Notes: generated by a model not told the origin, from the sequence alone. 64,000 bases of DNA from Bacteroidales bacterium (GCA_020026275.1 JAHHQQ010000007.1:14955-78954); one strand, 5' to 3'; shown: positions 25,129-34,355, counted from the first letter of the stretch. Program-made: numbers and translations.

Positions 25129-26475
25129 CTATTGTAATTTATCCAGTTCATCCATGCTGGATCGGATATTGTCTTCCGACAAATCTGATTCCAAAATCGG
25201 TGCGGATTGTTTGGTTTCTCTTTCTATATTTTCTTTGCCCAGTTTGCTCAAGTTCAGCAGGACTCCAAAAGCTGCACTGAATATCCAAAAGGAAAATTTT
25301 CCATGACTGATCATCGGCAAGGTTTGTCCCGATATCGGAAAAATTCCGATATTCATCAAGATATGGAACATTGCCTGCCCGGAAATAAGGAAGACAATGC
25401 CGACGACGGCCATTTTGCCGAATTCCTCTCGGATGTTGCGTACAATGATATTTCCCCTGGCGAGCAGACTGCTGTACAGAATCAGTACCAGCAATACGCC
25501 GAAGATGCCGTATTCTTCCACAATGAAGGCAAACATATAGTCTTCATAGATGATTGGAACGACATATTTCTGTGTACTGTTGCCTGGGCCTTTCCCAAAC
25601 AGCCCTCCTTCCTTGATGGCATATTTGGCACTGATCGGTTGTCTTACTTTGTCTAGTACCTTCTGGAAATCAGCTGTTCCATCTGCTTCTTTCAATGCTT
25701 TTTCGTACTGGATATCAAATCGATTGAGTGAAGACTGGAGGTGGGAGAACATTCCTCCGTCTGAAATTCTGTTGAGAATCATTACAGAGGCGCTGACTGC
25801 TGCTGCGGCAATAGCAAAATGCAGGACATATCTGGGTCGGAGGATTTTTCCGATGACAATCATCACTCCACAGAGACCTATAATGAAGATACTGGTGAAT
25901 AGACTCATTCCGGCGGCAATCACCGAGGCAAAGCCGATTGGAAAGTAGATGTAAATCCATTTGTTGAGTGTTTTGGTGGTCAGAAGTTTGCCTAGTTGTG
26001 GCTTTCTGGTGGCAATCTTTGAGTGTAGTATCTTTCCCCATTTCAGTTCATTCTCGTGATAACTGCTGATTGCCCAGGCTGTATACATGATCATTCCCAG
26101 TTTGATTACTTCCACCACATGGATATTCATTCCAAACACTTTGATGATCCTTTCCGCCTCGTTCATTTTTCCGACCTCGATGATGCCAGGCAATTTGATG
26201 CGCAAGATCAGGATCATCAGAAGACAGAAAGAAATGACAAATCCCCATCTGGACAGGGCCTTGATATGATTGTACTTGAACAGGAAGTACACAAGAGCTG
26301 TGATGCCCAAACCTACGGCGATGGTGAAGACTTGTTCTCGGATGATGTCAAGCCTTGTCATGTCGAGTTCCAATGCCAGCATGGAAGTGGAGGAGGAGAT
26401 AGATAACATGGACACGATGATAAGCAGCATCAAAATGGTCAATATAATCTTGTCTCCCTTGATGTCTTCCAGCAT
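25129..26475 (-). CDS. ftsW: Peptidoglycan glycosyltransferase FtsW
   Basis: SEDS-family polymerase of lipid II in the divisome. About ten membrane helices are apparent from residue 8 on, with SEDS features in SRWGFVISFCLLMILILRI, KEGGLFGKGPGNSTQKYVVP (periplasmic loop) and SGQTLPMISHGKFSFWIFSA near the C-terminus. The loop has Gly-Pro-Gly, as expected. Start choice: ATG 26475 (MLEDIKGDK) leaves 43 bases after murD; a GTG at 26505 (13 bases after murD) is also possible. The frame continues to 26583 within murD and that start is unlikely. The C-terminal 50 residues are hydrophilic. The cognate transpeptidase is the ftsI product upstream. Confidence 0.93.
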   Translation of the reverse strand: MLEDIKGDKIILTILMLLIIVSMLSISSSTSMLALELDMTRLDIIREQVFTIAVGLGITALVYFLFKYNHIKALSRWGFVISFCLLMILILRIKLPGIIEVGKMNEAERIIKVFGMNIHVVEVIKLGMIMYTAWAISSYHENELKWGKILHSKIATRKPQLGKLLTTKTLNKWIYIYFPIGFASVIAAGMSLFTSIFIIGLCGVMIVIGKILRPRYVLHFAIAAAAVSASVMILNRISDGGMFSHLQSSLNRFDIQYEKALKEADGTADFQKVLDKVRQPISAKYAIKEGGLFGKGPGNSTQKYVVPIIYEDYMFAFIVEEYGIFGVLLVLILYSSLLARGNIIVRNIREEFGKMAVVGIVFLISGQAMFHILMNIGIFPISGQTLPMISHGKFSFWIFSAAFGVLLNLSKLGKENIERETKQSAPILESDLSEDNIRSSMDELDKLQ

Positions 26476-26518
26476 TTGGAGAATGGGTAGTTCCTTCTTG
26501 TTCACGTTCTGATGTATT

Positions 26519-27859
26519 TTACAAATTTCTGACTGCTTCCTTGAATTTCCGGCCTCGGTCTTCATAACTCTTGAACAAATCAAAGCTGGCGCAGCAAGGA
26601 CTCAACAATACGATATCGCCATCTTTGGCAAATCTGCTGGCGGCCTTGACAGCATCTTCCGCAGAGGTGGTGTCACAAATGTGCCCGCTTCCGACAATCG
26701 GTTCAAAAGCGGCGTGGATCTTCTTGTTGTCTAGCCCCAGGCAGACGATGGCCTTCACTTTCTCTCTGACAATATCTAGCATGAGACTGTAGTCATTGCC
26801 CTTGTCTTTTCCGCCGACAATCCATACGACGGGTCTTTTCTGTGCGTCCAGAGCATACCAGGCGGCATCCATGTTGGTGGCCTTGGAGTCATTGATGTAC
26901 AGGACTCCGCCGATACTTAGGACAGGCTCCAGTCTGTGCTCGATTGGTTGGAAGGTCTCCAGTGAATTCCGGATGGTTTCGTTGTCAATACCAGCAGCTT
27001 TGGCGGCCAAGGCGGCAGCCATGGAGTTATAGATGTTGTGTTTTCCGCCTAAAGCCAATTCATTGAGCATGATGTCGCATTGGTCTTCCTTGTATCGGAT
27101 GACGATTCTGTCTTTTTTCAGATAGGCTCCTTTTTCCACTTCTTGCTTCTGGGTAAAAGGAAGTTTCTGTGCCTTCATGAGAATTTGGTTGAGGTGGTTG
27201 ATGGTGATTTCATCGTCAGAATCGAAGATGAAGCAGTCTTCACTTCTCAGATTTCTGGTAATCCTGAATTTGGCCTTGATGTAATTTTCCATATTGTACC
27301 CATATCGATCCAAATGGTCTGGAGAAATATTGGTAATGATGGCGATATCGGGTCTGAAGTCATAGCAGTTATCTAGTTGGAAACTGCTGAGTTCCAAGAC
27401 ATAATAGTCAAAATTTTCTGTGGCGACCTGATAGGCGTAGCTTTTCCCGATGTTGCCGCCCAATCCCACATTCAGTCCAGCCTGTTCCAGCAAATAGAAT
27501 ATGAGAGAAGTCGTGGTGGTTTTACCATTGCTACCTGTAATGCAAATCTTCTTGGCATGGTCATATCTTCCAGCGAATTCAATCTCTGAGATGATATGAA
27601 TGCCTTTTTCTATCAATTTTTTAATTAGCGGTGCCGTGTCCGGTATTCCTGGACTCTTGATGATTTCGTCCGCATTGAGTATCAGGTCTTCCGTGTGGTG
27701 CTTCTGCTCAAACGGGATTTTCCATTTTTCCAGCATCTGGATATATTTTTCTTCAATGGCACCATTGTCTGAAAGGAATACGTCAAATCCCTTTACCTTT
27801 GCGAGAACAGCGGAACCTACTCCGCTTTCACCACCTCCAAGAACTACTATACGTGACAT
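26519..27859 (-). CDS. murD: UDP-N-acetylmuramoylalanine-D-glutamate ligase MurD
   Basis: Adds D-Glu to the peptidoglycan precursor. Visible are the N-terminal VVLGGGESGVGSAVLA, the ATP loop CITGSNGKTTTTSLIFYLL near 106, the central LELSSFQLDNCYDFRPDIA with TNISPDHLDRYG near 165-185, and the C-terminal YINDSKATNMDAAWYAL. The final motif LLSPCCASFDLFKSYEDRG matches the family pattern SPACASFD. Length 446 is normal. It lies between mraY (50 bases) and ftsW. Confidence 0.97.
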   Translation of the reverse strand: MSRIVVLGGGESGVGSAVLAKVKGFDVFLSDNGAIEEKYIQMLEKWKIPFEQKHHTEDLILNADEIIKSPGIPDTAPLIKKLIEKGIHIISEIEFAGRYDHAKKICITGSNGKTTTTSLIFYLLEQAGLNVGLGGNIGKSYAYQVATENFDYYVLELSSFQLDNCYDFRPDIAIITNISPDHLDRYGYNMENYIKAKFRITRNLRSEDCFIFDSDDEITINHLNQILMKAQKLPFTQKQEVEKGAYLKKDRIVIRYKEDQCDIMLNELALGGKHNIYNSMAAALAAKAAGIDNETIRNSLETFQPIEHRLEPVLSIGGVLYINDSKATNMDAAWYALDAQKRPVVWIVGGKDKGNDYSLMLDIVREKVKAIVCLGLDNKKIHAAFEPIVGSGHICDTTSAEDAVKAASRFAKDGDIVLLSPCCASFDLFKSYEDRGRKFKEAVRNL

Positions 27860-27909
27860 TTTCTAATATTTTTAATCAGTTTGTCTGCCCAAATGTTGCA
27901 GACCGACAA

Positions 27910-29121
27910 TTATAACCAAACCAATAACCAAGTCAGCAATGCGCAGACTATCCCGGCCGCCCAGAAAGAAGCCACAATTTTGGTTTCCTTGATGGCATGT
28001 GCCGGACGCTGGATGAGGGCCGGTATGCCTTCTTTCTGGAAATGATGATGGAGTGGAGTCATCTTGAAGATACGTTTCCCTTCACCATATCTGTGCTTGG
28101 TATATTTGAAATAATATCTCTGCAGCATGACAGAGAGACCTTCCACTGCAAATACTCCGCATAGAACAGGGAGTAGAAGTTCTTTTCTCAGCAATACCAT
28201 GGATACGCCCATGATACCTCCCAGTACCAGGGAACCTGTGTCTCCCATGAAGACTTTGGCCGGGAACACATTGTAGTAAAGAAAGCCGATGACAGCACCG
28301 GCAAATGCGCTCAGATAGATGGCTATCTCTTCACTTCCTGGAATGAACATCACCCTGAAATGTTCTGCAGTTACGATGTTGGTTCCTAGTCCGGCCAGGA
28401 CAATCATCATGATGCTGGAAATGACAGAACTGCCTGCTGCCAATCCATCCAGGCCATCTGTCAAGTTGGTTCCATTGGAACCGAAGAAAACGACGAGGAT
28501 GATGATCAGTCCATAGATGATCCATCGCATGGTTTGTCCGAAGTCTCCTTTGAACGGGTTGAGCCAATTGTAGTCAAATGTGTGGTTCTTGATGAACGGG
28601 AAGGTTGTTGCAGTACTTTTTTCTAGGACAACCTCATTTACGGTGACTTGTTCTGTCTCTTCTGTGGCTGTTTTTTGTGCGGCCTCAGTTCTTCCGGCAA
28701 CAATGTCATCATTTACACACACAGTGCCGGCAATGATGAGCCCCAGGATAACTTGGAACACAATCTTGACTGGACCGGGCATACCGGCCTTGTTGTGCTT
28801 GAATACCTTGATGTAATCGTCAGTGAAACCGATGGCTCCGCACCAGAAGGTGGTGAGCAGCAGCAGCTGCACATAGATGTTGTCCAGCCGGCAGAACAAG
28901 AATGCAGATACGGTAAGGGCAAGGATGATGATGATGCCGCCCATGGTGGGGGTCCCTTTCTTGGACATTTGTCCTTCCAGTCCCAAATTGCGGATGGTTT
29001 CTCCAATCTGGTGTTTCCTGATCCATTTGATGATCATCCCCCCAAATACCAAAGCGATGACCAATGCAGTTGCAAAGGCCAGACCGGCTCTGAGAGGAAG
29101 TGATGTAAGTTGATGGAGCAT
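27910..29121 (-). CDS. mraY: Phospho-N-acetylmuramoyl-pentapeptide transferase MraY
   Basis: Polytopic enzyme making lipid I from UDP-MurNAc-pentapeptide and undecaprenyl phosphate. Family motifs are KKGTPTMGGIIIILAL near 54, the catalytic Asp pair in IGFTDDYIKVFKHNKAG near 97, NGTNLTDGLDGLAAG near 224 and TPLHHHFQKEG near 350. A hydrophilic loop of about 40 residues (155-195) separates helices; such loops are usual in Bacteroidetes, giving 403 residues instead of about 360. It lies 15 bases after murE. Confidence 0.97.
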   Translation of the reverse strand: MLHQLTSLPLRAGLAFATALVIALVFGGMIIKWIRKHQIGETIRNLGLEGQMSKKGTPTMGGIIIILALTVSAFLFCRLDNIYVQLLLLTTFWCGAIGFTDDYIKVFKHNKAGMPGPVKIVFQVILGLIIAGTVCVNDDIVAGRTEAAQKTATEETEQVTVNEVVLEKSTATTFPFIKNHTFDYNWLNPFKGDFGQTMRWIIYGLIIILVVFFGSNGTNLTDGLDGLAAGSSVISSIMMIVLAGLGTNIVTAEHFRVMFIPGSEEIAIYLSAFAGAVIGFLYYNVFPAKVFMGDTGSLVLGGIMGVSMVLLRKELLLPVLCGVFAVEGLSVMLQRYYFKYTKHRYGEGKRIFKMTPLHHHFQKEGIPALIQRPAHAIKETKIVASFWAAGIVCALLTWLLVWL

Positions 29122-29136
29122 GATCTTTTTATTTTA

Positions 29137-30609
29137 TCATTTCATTAGCTGGAACACTTCATCGACGATTTCGCTTTCGTCGAAATGTCTGTGTTCAGTT
29201 CCTGTTATCTGGTAGGTTTCGTGTCCTTTTCCTGCCAGCAAGATGGTGGAACCTTCCTGTGCCAGCAAGATGGCGGTTTTGATGGCTTCCTTGCGGTCTT
29301 CAATGAAGAGAGTTTTTTTCAAACCTTTGAATCCGAAGCCTTGCTTGATGTCTTCTAAAATTTCTGACGTCTTTTCGGTGCGGCTGTTGTCTGAAGTCAC
29401 GAAAATGCGGTCTGCATATTTCTCGGCAATCTGCGCCATTTCCGGACGTTTTGTTTTGTCTCGATCTCCACCACAACCAAACAGGCAGACCAGTTCTCTT
29501 TCCGGTGCAATTTCTCTCAAGGTCTTCAGCACATTTTCCAAGGCGTCGGGAGTGTGGGCATAGTCGATGACCACATTGATGTCTTTGGGACCGTTGAGGG
29601 TTTCCAGTCGGCCTTTCGCAGACTGTAATTGACTGATGGCCACCAGTACTTCATCTTCGTCTGCTCCCAGTACCCGAGCTGTTGTGTAGATAGCCAGAAG
29701 ATTGTAGGCATTGTGTTTTCCGATCAGGCGAGTCCAGGTTTCTTTTCCGTCAATCTTCAATTGCATACATTCCAGGCTCTTTTCCATGATTCGGCAGGTA
29801 TGGTCGGCCATGCTCTGGCAGGAATAGGTAATGATTTGTGCCTTGGTATTTTGTACCATAATCATTCCATTCTTGTCATCAATGTTTGTGATGGCAAAAG
29901 CATCTTCCGGCAGTTGGTCAAAGAAGAGCTTCTTGCAACGGAGATATTCTGCGAAAGTCTTGTGATAGTCCAAATGGTCATGTGTCAAGTTGGAGAATAT
30001 TCCTGCTTTGAAGTGCAATCCAGCCACTCTTTCCTGTTCCATCCCGATAGAACTGACTTCCATGAAACAATACTCGCAGCCTTCTTTCACCATTTCATCC
30101 ATCAGAGAATTGATGGTGATGGGGTCAGCTGTAGTATTGGCTGTAGCGGATTCTTTCGTGCCGACATAGTTGGCAATAGTGGAAAGCAGTCCGCAGTTAT
30201 ATCCGAGGGACATGAATAACTGGTATAGGAGAGAAACCGTGGTGGTCTTGCCATTTGTACCGGTGATTCCGACCAATGTTAATTTTTCAGAAGGATGGTC
30301 ATAGAAATTGGCAGCCATCATTGCGACAGCGTGTCTTGAATTGCGTACTTTGATCCAGACGGGCTGGACAGTCATGGTTCGTTTCAATTCTTGGACAGCA
30401 GTCTCTTCTTCGTATGCGATGGCGACCGCTCCTTTTGCAAGGGCGGAAGGAATATAGGTGTGTCCATCTCCCGCATGGCCCTTGACGGCGATGAAGAGGG
30501 CCGTTGACTCCACTTTTCTGGAATCGGTTGCGATGGAGGCAATTGAGATGTTTCCATCTCCCGTTATTTCTAGTACATCGCTGTCTTTTATGATTTCTGA
30601 TAGTTTCAT
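29137..30609 (-). CDS. murE: UDP-MurNAc-tripeptide synthetase MurE
   Basis: Adds the third residue of the stem peptide, in most Gram-negative bacteria meso-diaminopimelate. Motifs: ATP loop GITGTNGKTTTVSLLYQL near 112, the carbamylated-Lys region FKAGIFSNLTHDHLDYHKTF near 205, VIDYAHTPDALENVL near 345, and FGCGGDRDKTKRPEMA. The segment that reads DNPR in mDAP-type enzymes is TSDNSRTE here, keeping the Arg that contacts the distal carboxylate but changing Pro to Ser. Length 490 is normal. The ATG ends 12 bases after ftsI. Confidence 0.95.
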   Translation of the reverse strand: MKLSEIIKDSDVLEITGDGNISIASIATDSRKVESTALFIAVKGHAGDGHTYIPSALAKGAVAIAYEEETAVQELKRTMTVQPVWIKVRNSRHAVAMMAANFYDHPSEKLTLVGITGTNGKTTTVSLLYQLFMSLGYNCGLLSTIANYVGTKESATANTTADPITINSLMDEMVKEGCEYCFMEVSSIGMEQERVAGLHFKAGIFSNLTHDHLDYHKTFAEYLRCKKLFFDQLPEDAFAITNIDDKNGMIMVQNTKAQIITYSCQSMADHTCRIMEKSLECMQLKIDGKETWTRLIGKHNAYNLLAIYTTARVLGADEDEVLVAISQLQSAKGRLETLNGPKDINVVIDYAHTPDALENVLKTLREIAPERELVCLFGCGGDRDKTKRPEMAQIAEKYADRIFVTSDNSRTEKTSEILEDIKQGFGFKGLKKTLFIEDRKEAIKTAILLAQEGSTILLAGKGHETYQITGTEHRHFDESEIVDEVFQLMK

Positions 30610-30621
30610 GTTACTACCTGT

Positions 30622-32517
30622 TTAATTTTCTCTTTTATTCAATTTTGGCATTGGGCCTTTCTTGCTCACGGTCTCTCCGTTGGCAGGGTCCAATACATAT
30701 AATTTGTCCACAATGGTCCGGAAGGCTTTGGCCGGCAAAGTTCCTCCATAGAGCAGTCCGCTTCCAGGATAGGAATACATGACCACTATGGTGGTATATT
30801 TGGGGGCATCTGCCGGAAAATAGCCGACAAAGGTGGCTTGATATTGGATTCTTCCTTTTGAATCAATGTAGCCGCCACTGCCTTGCGCAATTCGTGAGGT
30901 GCCGGTCTTGCCAGCGACTTCACAGGCGGAATTGATAAGAGCCCATTTGGCGGTTCCGTCCCTTGTCACGCTTTTTAATGCACGGGTCAGAGTGTCAGCT
31001 GTTGCTTTTGAACAGATTCTTCCGTTGAGCAGTTTGGGACCGAATTCTTTCACGACCTTTCCATTGTTTTCAATGCTTTCCACCAAATACGGTTTCTGCA
31101 TGGTTCCTTTGTTTGCAATGGCATTGTAGAAGGTGATGGTGTGGAGTGGTGTCAACTCAACATTGTAGCCAATCGCCATCTGGCCTAAGTCAGTGGCACT
31201 CCAGTTCCCTTTGTTTGGGGTCGGGATGTAAGGACTGCGAAGTCCTTCTATGTCAAATTCGAAGTCCGCTCCAAGTTTGAAACTGTAGAGCTGGTCAATG
31301 AATTTTTGCGGATTGCTTCCGTAATTGTCTATAATCAGTTTTCTGAACATATAGTTGGAAGAAATCTCAAATCCATGCAAAATGCTCATGGTGTTTTTTT
31401 GGGTCTTCTTCTCATAGTCCACTACATGCCAGTCGGGTTTGAAGTATTTCAGCCGACCGTGATTGGTTGGAATTTCCTCATCTAGAGATTCAATCTTGCC
31501 GTCTTCCAGCAGGCTCATCAGGCTGGCTGTCTTGAATACGGAACCTGGTTCGCCACTTCTTCCAATTGCCATATTGAGTCCTTCATAGAGGAGGTTTGAG
31601 GAGGAATCCCGGAGCAGGTTGACCATAGCCCGGATTCCGCCTGTCCTCACATCCATCACAATAGCGCAACCTCCCTGTACCTTCTTGCTAGTCATAATCT
31701 GCTCTCGGAGGGCTCTATCTGCAATGTCCTGTATATCAATGTCAATGGTCGTCCTGATGTCGTATCCGTTTTTAGGTTTTACCCAAGAACTGTCGTAGTT
31801 ATGGATTCTCTGTCGGTTGTCTGATAATCTCATCCATTCATATCCTTCTTTGCCATGGAGGGCATAGTTGAACTTGCCTTCCAGGCCAATGGCATTGTTG
31901 CAGTCACCGTAGTTGTTCTTGACATATCCGATGGTCCTCCTTGCCAAGTTGCCATAGGGATATTGCCGTGTGTCAATGGTCTTGGGCAGAAAGCCGCCCT
32001 TGAAGCGTCCTCTTCTGAACAGGGGGAGCCGCTTGACTTCCTGCAAGGTCTTATAGTCAATCAGATAACCAATCTTCAGATATTTCCGGTTGTTCTTTCG
32101 AGCCTGAACAATTGCATTGTAATACTGGTCGGCAGATTTGTCTCTATAAATTTTTGCCAGTCCTGCTGAAAGCTTCCTCGCATCTTGGAGCCACATTTTC
32201 TCGGAGTCCGGCTTGTGTGCAAATTCCGCTTTGCGGACGCTGGGATCCATTTCTACCTGATACATGGGAGAGGACATTGCAAGTAACCTGCCATCCTTGG
32301 CCAGGATGGAACCTCTTTCTGGTCTCAAGAGGATTTTTGCACTATTCGGTTTGAACAGTCTTTCGTATTTCGGTTCCAATCTATAGGCGCACTGTATATA
32401 GACGATTACTCCCAGCACAACAACGCATGCCAGGATATAGAAGAAATGGAAACCCAGAAGTATCTTGGCAATCGGGTCTCTTTTCTTGTCCTCCATATTT
32501 ACGCCGTTCTTTTTCAT
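30622..32517 (-). CDS. ftsI: Penicillin-binding protein 3 / FtsI transpeptidase, no PASTA tail
   Basis: Divisome transpeptidase that cross-links septal peptidoglycan. A cytoplasmic start and one membrane helix (about 20-42) are followed by a dimerisation domain (RPERGSILAKDGRLLA) and the penicillin-binding domain: the Ser-x-x-Lys tetrad has S326 in GEPGSVFKTASL, Ser-x-Asn is in EISSNYMFRKL and Lys-Thr-Gly in EVAGKTGTSRIAQ. The protein ends soon after the domain (PANGETVSKKGPMPKLNKREN); Bacteroides orthologues I recall are about 700 residues with a C-terminal PASTA domain. It begins 6 bases after ftsL. A second start at M8 is possible. Confidence 0.95.
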   Translation of the reverse strand: MKKNGVNMEDKKRDPIAKILLGFHFFYILACVVVLGVIVYIQCAYRLEPKYERLFKPNSAKILLRPERGSILAKDGRLLAMSSPMYQVEMDPSVRKAEFAHKPDSEKMWLQDARKLSAGLAKIYRDKSADQYYNAIVQARKNNRKYLKIGYLIDYKTLQEVKRLPLFRRGRFKGGFLPKTIDTRQYPYGNLARRTIGYVKNNYGDCNNAIGLEGKFNYALHGKEGYEWMRLSDNRQRIHNYDSSWVKPKNGYDIRTTIDIDIQDIADRALREQIMTSKKVQGGCAIVMDVRTGGIRAMVNLLRDSSSNLLYEGLNMAIGRSGEPGSVFKTASLMSLLEDGKIESLDEEIPTNHGRLKYFKPDWHVVDYEKKTQKNTMSILHGFEISSNYMFRKLIIDNYGSNPQKFIDQLYSFKLGADFEFDIEGLRSPYIPTPNKGNWSATDLGQMAIGYNVELTPLHTITFYNAIANKGTMQKPYLVESIENNGKVVKEFGPKLLNGRICSKATADTLTRALKSVTRDGTAKWALINSACEVAGKTGTSRIAQGSGGYIDSKGRIQYQATFVGYFPADAPKYTTIVVMYSYPGSGLLYGGTLPAKAFRTIVDKLYVLDPANGETVSKKGPMPKLNKREN

Positions 32518-32523
32518 CCGTCA

Positions 32524-32868
32524 CTATTTCTCTATCGTATATGCCGGTTTGTCCGGCATCGCCACCGTGGAACCTTTCATTTCAAGCAACTGTTCAATCT
32601 TGCTGATACGATTGAAACTGGCCAGTTCCAAGGTCATGTTGGTATGTTCAATCTTCAGTTCTTCAATTACGTTCTTGTTATATTCGACGTCCCTCATCGT
32701 CTTTTCCACCCCGATTCTCAGAAGGATAGTCAGCCACATGAGTACGAAAGCATACAGGATGATGGGGAAACATCTGTTGGCTCTCAGTCTCATGAGCAGT
32801 TTTCCCATCAATATCGCCACCACGATATTGTGTATAGTCTTCCATATTTTCTTCCAGCTGAATTTCAT
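32524..32868 (-). CDS. ftsL: FtsL-like cell division protein
   Basis: A 114-residue bitopic membrane protein: basic cytoplasmic start, one helix near 37-52 (PIILYAFVLMWLTILL) and a heptad-like coiled coil (about 60-100, VEYNKNVIEELKIEHTNMTL). This matches the FtsL-type protein that Bacteroidetes place between rsmH and ftsI. It probably forms the FtsQ-FtsL-DivIC subcomplex. Its start overlaps the rsmH stop by 4 bases (ATGA). Sequence conservation is low, so identity rests on layout and position. Confidence 0.83.
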   Translation of the reverse strand: MKFSWKKIWKTIHNIVVAILMGKLLMRLRANRCFPIILYAFVLMWLTILLRIGVEKTMRDVEYNKNVIEELKIEHTNMTLELASFNRISKIEQLLEMKGSTVAMPDKPAYTIEK

Positions 32869-33815
32869 CGTTGATCTGTTGTCTGGTCAGTTCTTTCTGC
32901 AATTCTCAATTTGGCGCTTCTTGCCCTGGTGTTGGTCGCAATTTCCTCTTCTTGTGGCAGAATCGGCTTGCGATTGACAGTCTTGTAGGGAGATAGGCTG
33001 TTGCCGTAGAAGTCTTTCTGGACCTCTCCGCTGATATTGCCACTTTTGATGAAGTTTTTCACCATCCTGTCTTCCAGTGAATGGTAGGTAATGACTACCA
33101 GTCTCCCTCCAGGTTTCAGACAGGAGGCGGTGCCTGCCAGAAACTTCTCCAGAGATTTCATTTCTTGATTGACTTCAATCCTGAGTGCCTGATAGATTTT
33201 TGCAAGGTATTTGTGCCCGGCAAATTTGGGCAGGACCGGAGCCAGTATTTTGTCCAGATCTCCTGTGGTCAGGATAGGAGACGTTTGTCTTGCAGTTGCA
33301 ATCAGCTGGCTGACTTTCCGGGCATTGTCCACCTCTCCGTAGATACGGAAAATCCTTTCCAGATCGTTCTGCTCGTAGGTGGAAAGCACGTCGGCCGCCG
33401 TGGTGGGAGCTGCTGTGTTCATTCTCATGTCCAGTGGCGCATCATAGCGGAAGGAAAACCCTCTTTCTGCTGTGTCGAACTGGTGAGAGGAAACTCCCAA
33501 ATCTGCTAAAATTCCATCGATTTTTGCCTCTTGAGGATTTTCAATGCCGTTCTCGTAGGCCTGGCAAATGACATAGTTGTGCACAAACCTGAAATTGTTA
33601 TGCACCAGGATCAGACGGGGATCGTCGATTTTATTGTGGATAGCGTCGCTGTCACGATCGAAGGCGATGACCGTGCCGTTTTCGGATAAGCGTGAAAGAA
33701 GTTCGGCGGTGTGCCCACCGCCTCCGAATGTGGCATCGACATATATTCCATCTGGATTGGTCACGAGAGCAGTAATGCTCTCATCGAGCAAGACTGGTGT
33801 ATGATATTCTGACAT
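32865..33815 (-). CDS. rsmH: 16S rRNA (cytosine(1402)-N4)-methyltransferase RsmH
   Basis: S-adenosylmethionine-dependent methyltransferase acting on C1402 of 16S rRNA. It begins with the family pattern YHTPVLLDESITAL, and the SAM-binding motif is YVDATFGGGGHTAELLSRL near 25. Further landmarks are DGILADLGVSSHQFDTAERG near 110, RIEVNQEMKSLEKFL near 215 and VVITYHSLEDRMVKNF near 247. Length 316 is normal. It lies 13 bases after mraZ, the second gene of the division cluster. Confidence 0.97.
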   Translation of the reverse strand: MSEYHTPVLLDESITALVTNPDGIYVDATFGGGGHTAELLSRLSENGTVIAFDRDSDAIHNKIDDPRLILVHNNFRFVHNYVICQAYENGIENPQEAKIDGILADLGVSSHQFDTAERGFSFRYDAPLDMRMNTAAPTTAADVLSTYEQNDLERIFRIYGEVDNARKVSQLIATARQTSPILTTGDLDKILAPVLPKFAGHKYLAKIYQALRIEVNQEMKSLEKFLAGTASCLKPGGRLVVITYHSLEDRMVKNFIKSGNISGEVQKDFYGNSLSPYKTVNRKPILPQEEEIATNTRARSAKLRIAERTDQTTDQR

Positions 33816-33828
33816 TACCTCTATTCTC

Positions 33829-34281
33829 CTATTTTTCTAGGGATATCTTTTCGGCAATGGCAATGTATTCTTCGTCGGAAAGGTCGTTTTGTTCAAATTT
33901 CTCTTTCGCCCAGATTTCAATTTTGTAGTCGTTGCCCGAAAAAACAATCTCCTTGGTTACACCAATTGACTCCAACAGTTTTTTGGGGATAGATATACGT
34001 CCCAGTTTGGCATCTGGCTCGACAATAGCTCGATTACGCATATATTCCCTCCAAAACATAGCGTGATCTCTGTTGAAAAAATTTAGTTTTGACTTGACTT
34101 CCTGGCTCTGATGTTCCCATTCTGCATAGGTGTACATCTCCAGACAATCTGAAAAGATGTCTTTCTTGATGACGAACCTCATGTCTGAATCGGCGGACAT
34201 GAGGGATTTGAATGACGAAGGAAAAACTACTCTTCCCTTGTCATCAATCTTTGCCTCGTATTCGCCGATAAATGTTATCAT
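33829..34281 (-). CDS. mraZ: MraZ, transcriptional regulator of the division and cell wall cluster
   Basis: A 150-residue protein with two SpoVT/AbrB-like halves, each with the Asp-to-Arg core: IDDKGRVVFPSSFKS near 11 and DAKLGRISIPKKLLE near 90. In other bacteria MraZ is a DNA-binding regulator of its own cluster, recognising short direct repeats at one-helical-turn spacing. It is the first gene of the cluster, and four such repeats lie 40-74 bases upstream of its start. The start ATG is followed by the family N-terminus MITFIGEYEAKID. Confidence 0.97.
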   Translation of the reverse strand: MITFIGEYEAKIDDKGRVVFPSSFKSLMSADSDMRFVIKKDIFSDCLEMYTYAEWEHQSQEVKSKLNFFNRDHAMFWREYMRNRAIVEPDAKLGRISIPKKLLESIGVTKEIVFSGNDYKIEIWAKEKFEQNDLSDEEYIAIAEKISLEK

Positions 34282-34303
34282 TTCTTCTTTTCACGCTTGA
34301 GAA

Positions 34304-34311
34304 CAAAGATA
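34304..34311 (-). promoter_or_regulatory. -7 box of the mraZ promoter
   Basis: TATCTTTG on the minus strand matches TAnnTTTG and lies 22 bases upstream of the mraZ ATG. The expected -33 position (near 34332) has no TTG and falls within the TGGAA repeat array, suggesting that the promoter depends on, or is blocked by, a bound regulator. Confidence 0.6.
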
Positions 34312-34320
34312 AGTATTTAT

Positions 34321-34355
34321 TTCCATATTCTTCCACTTGATTCCAAAATTTTCCA
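34321..34355 (-). promoter_or_regulatory. Putative MraZ operator: four TGGAA repeats, 10-base period
   Basis: On the minus strand TGGAA occurs at 34355-34351, 34345-34341, 34335-34331 and 34325-34321, each separated by exactly 5 bases. MraZ boxes in other bacteria are TGGG-type repeats with the same 5-base spacers upstream of mraZ. The array covers the expected -33 region of the mraZ promoter, fitting autoregulation. Confidence 0.75.
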
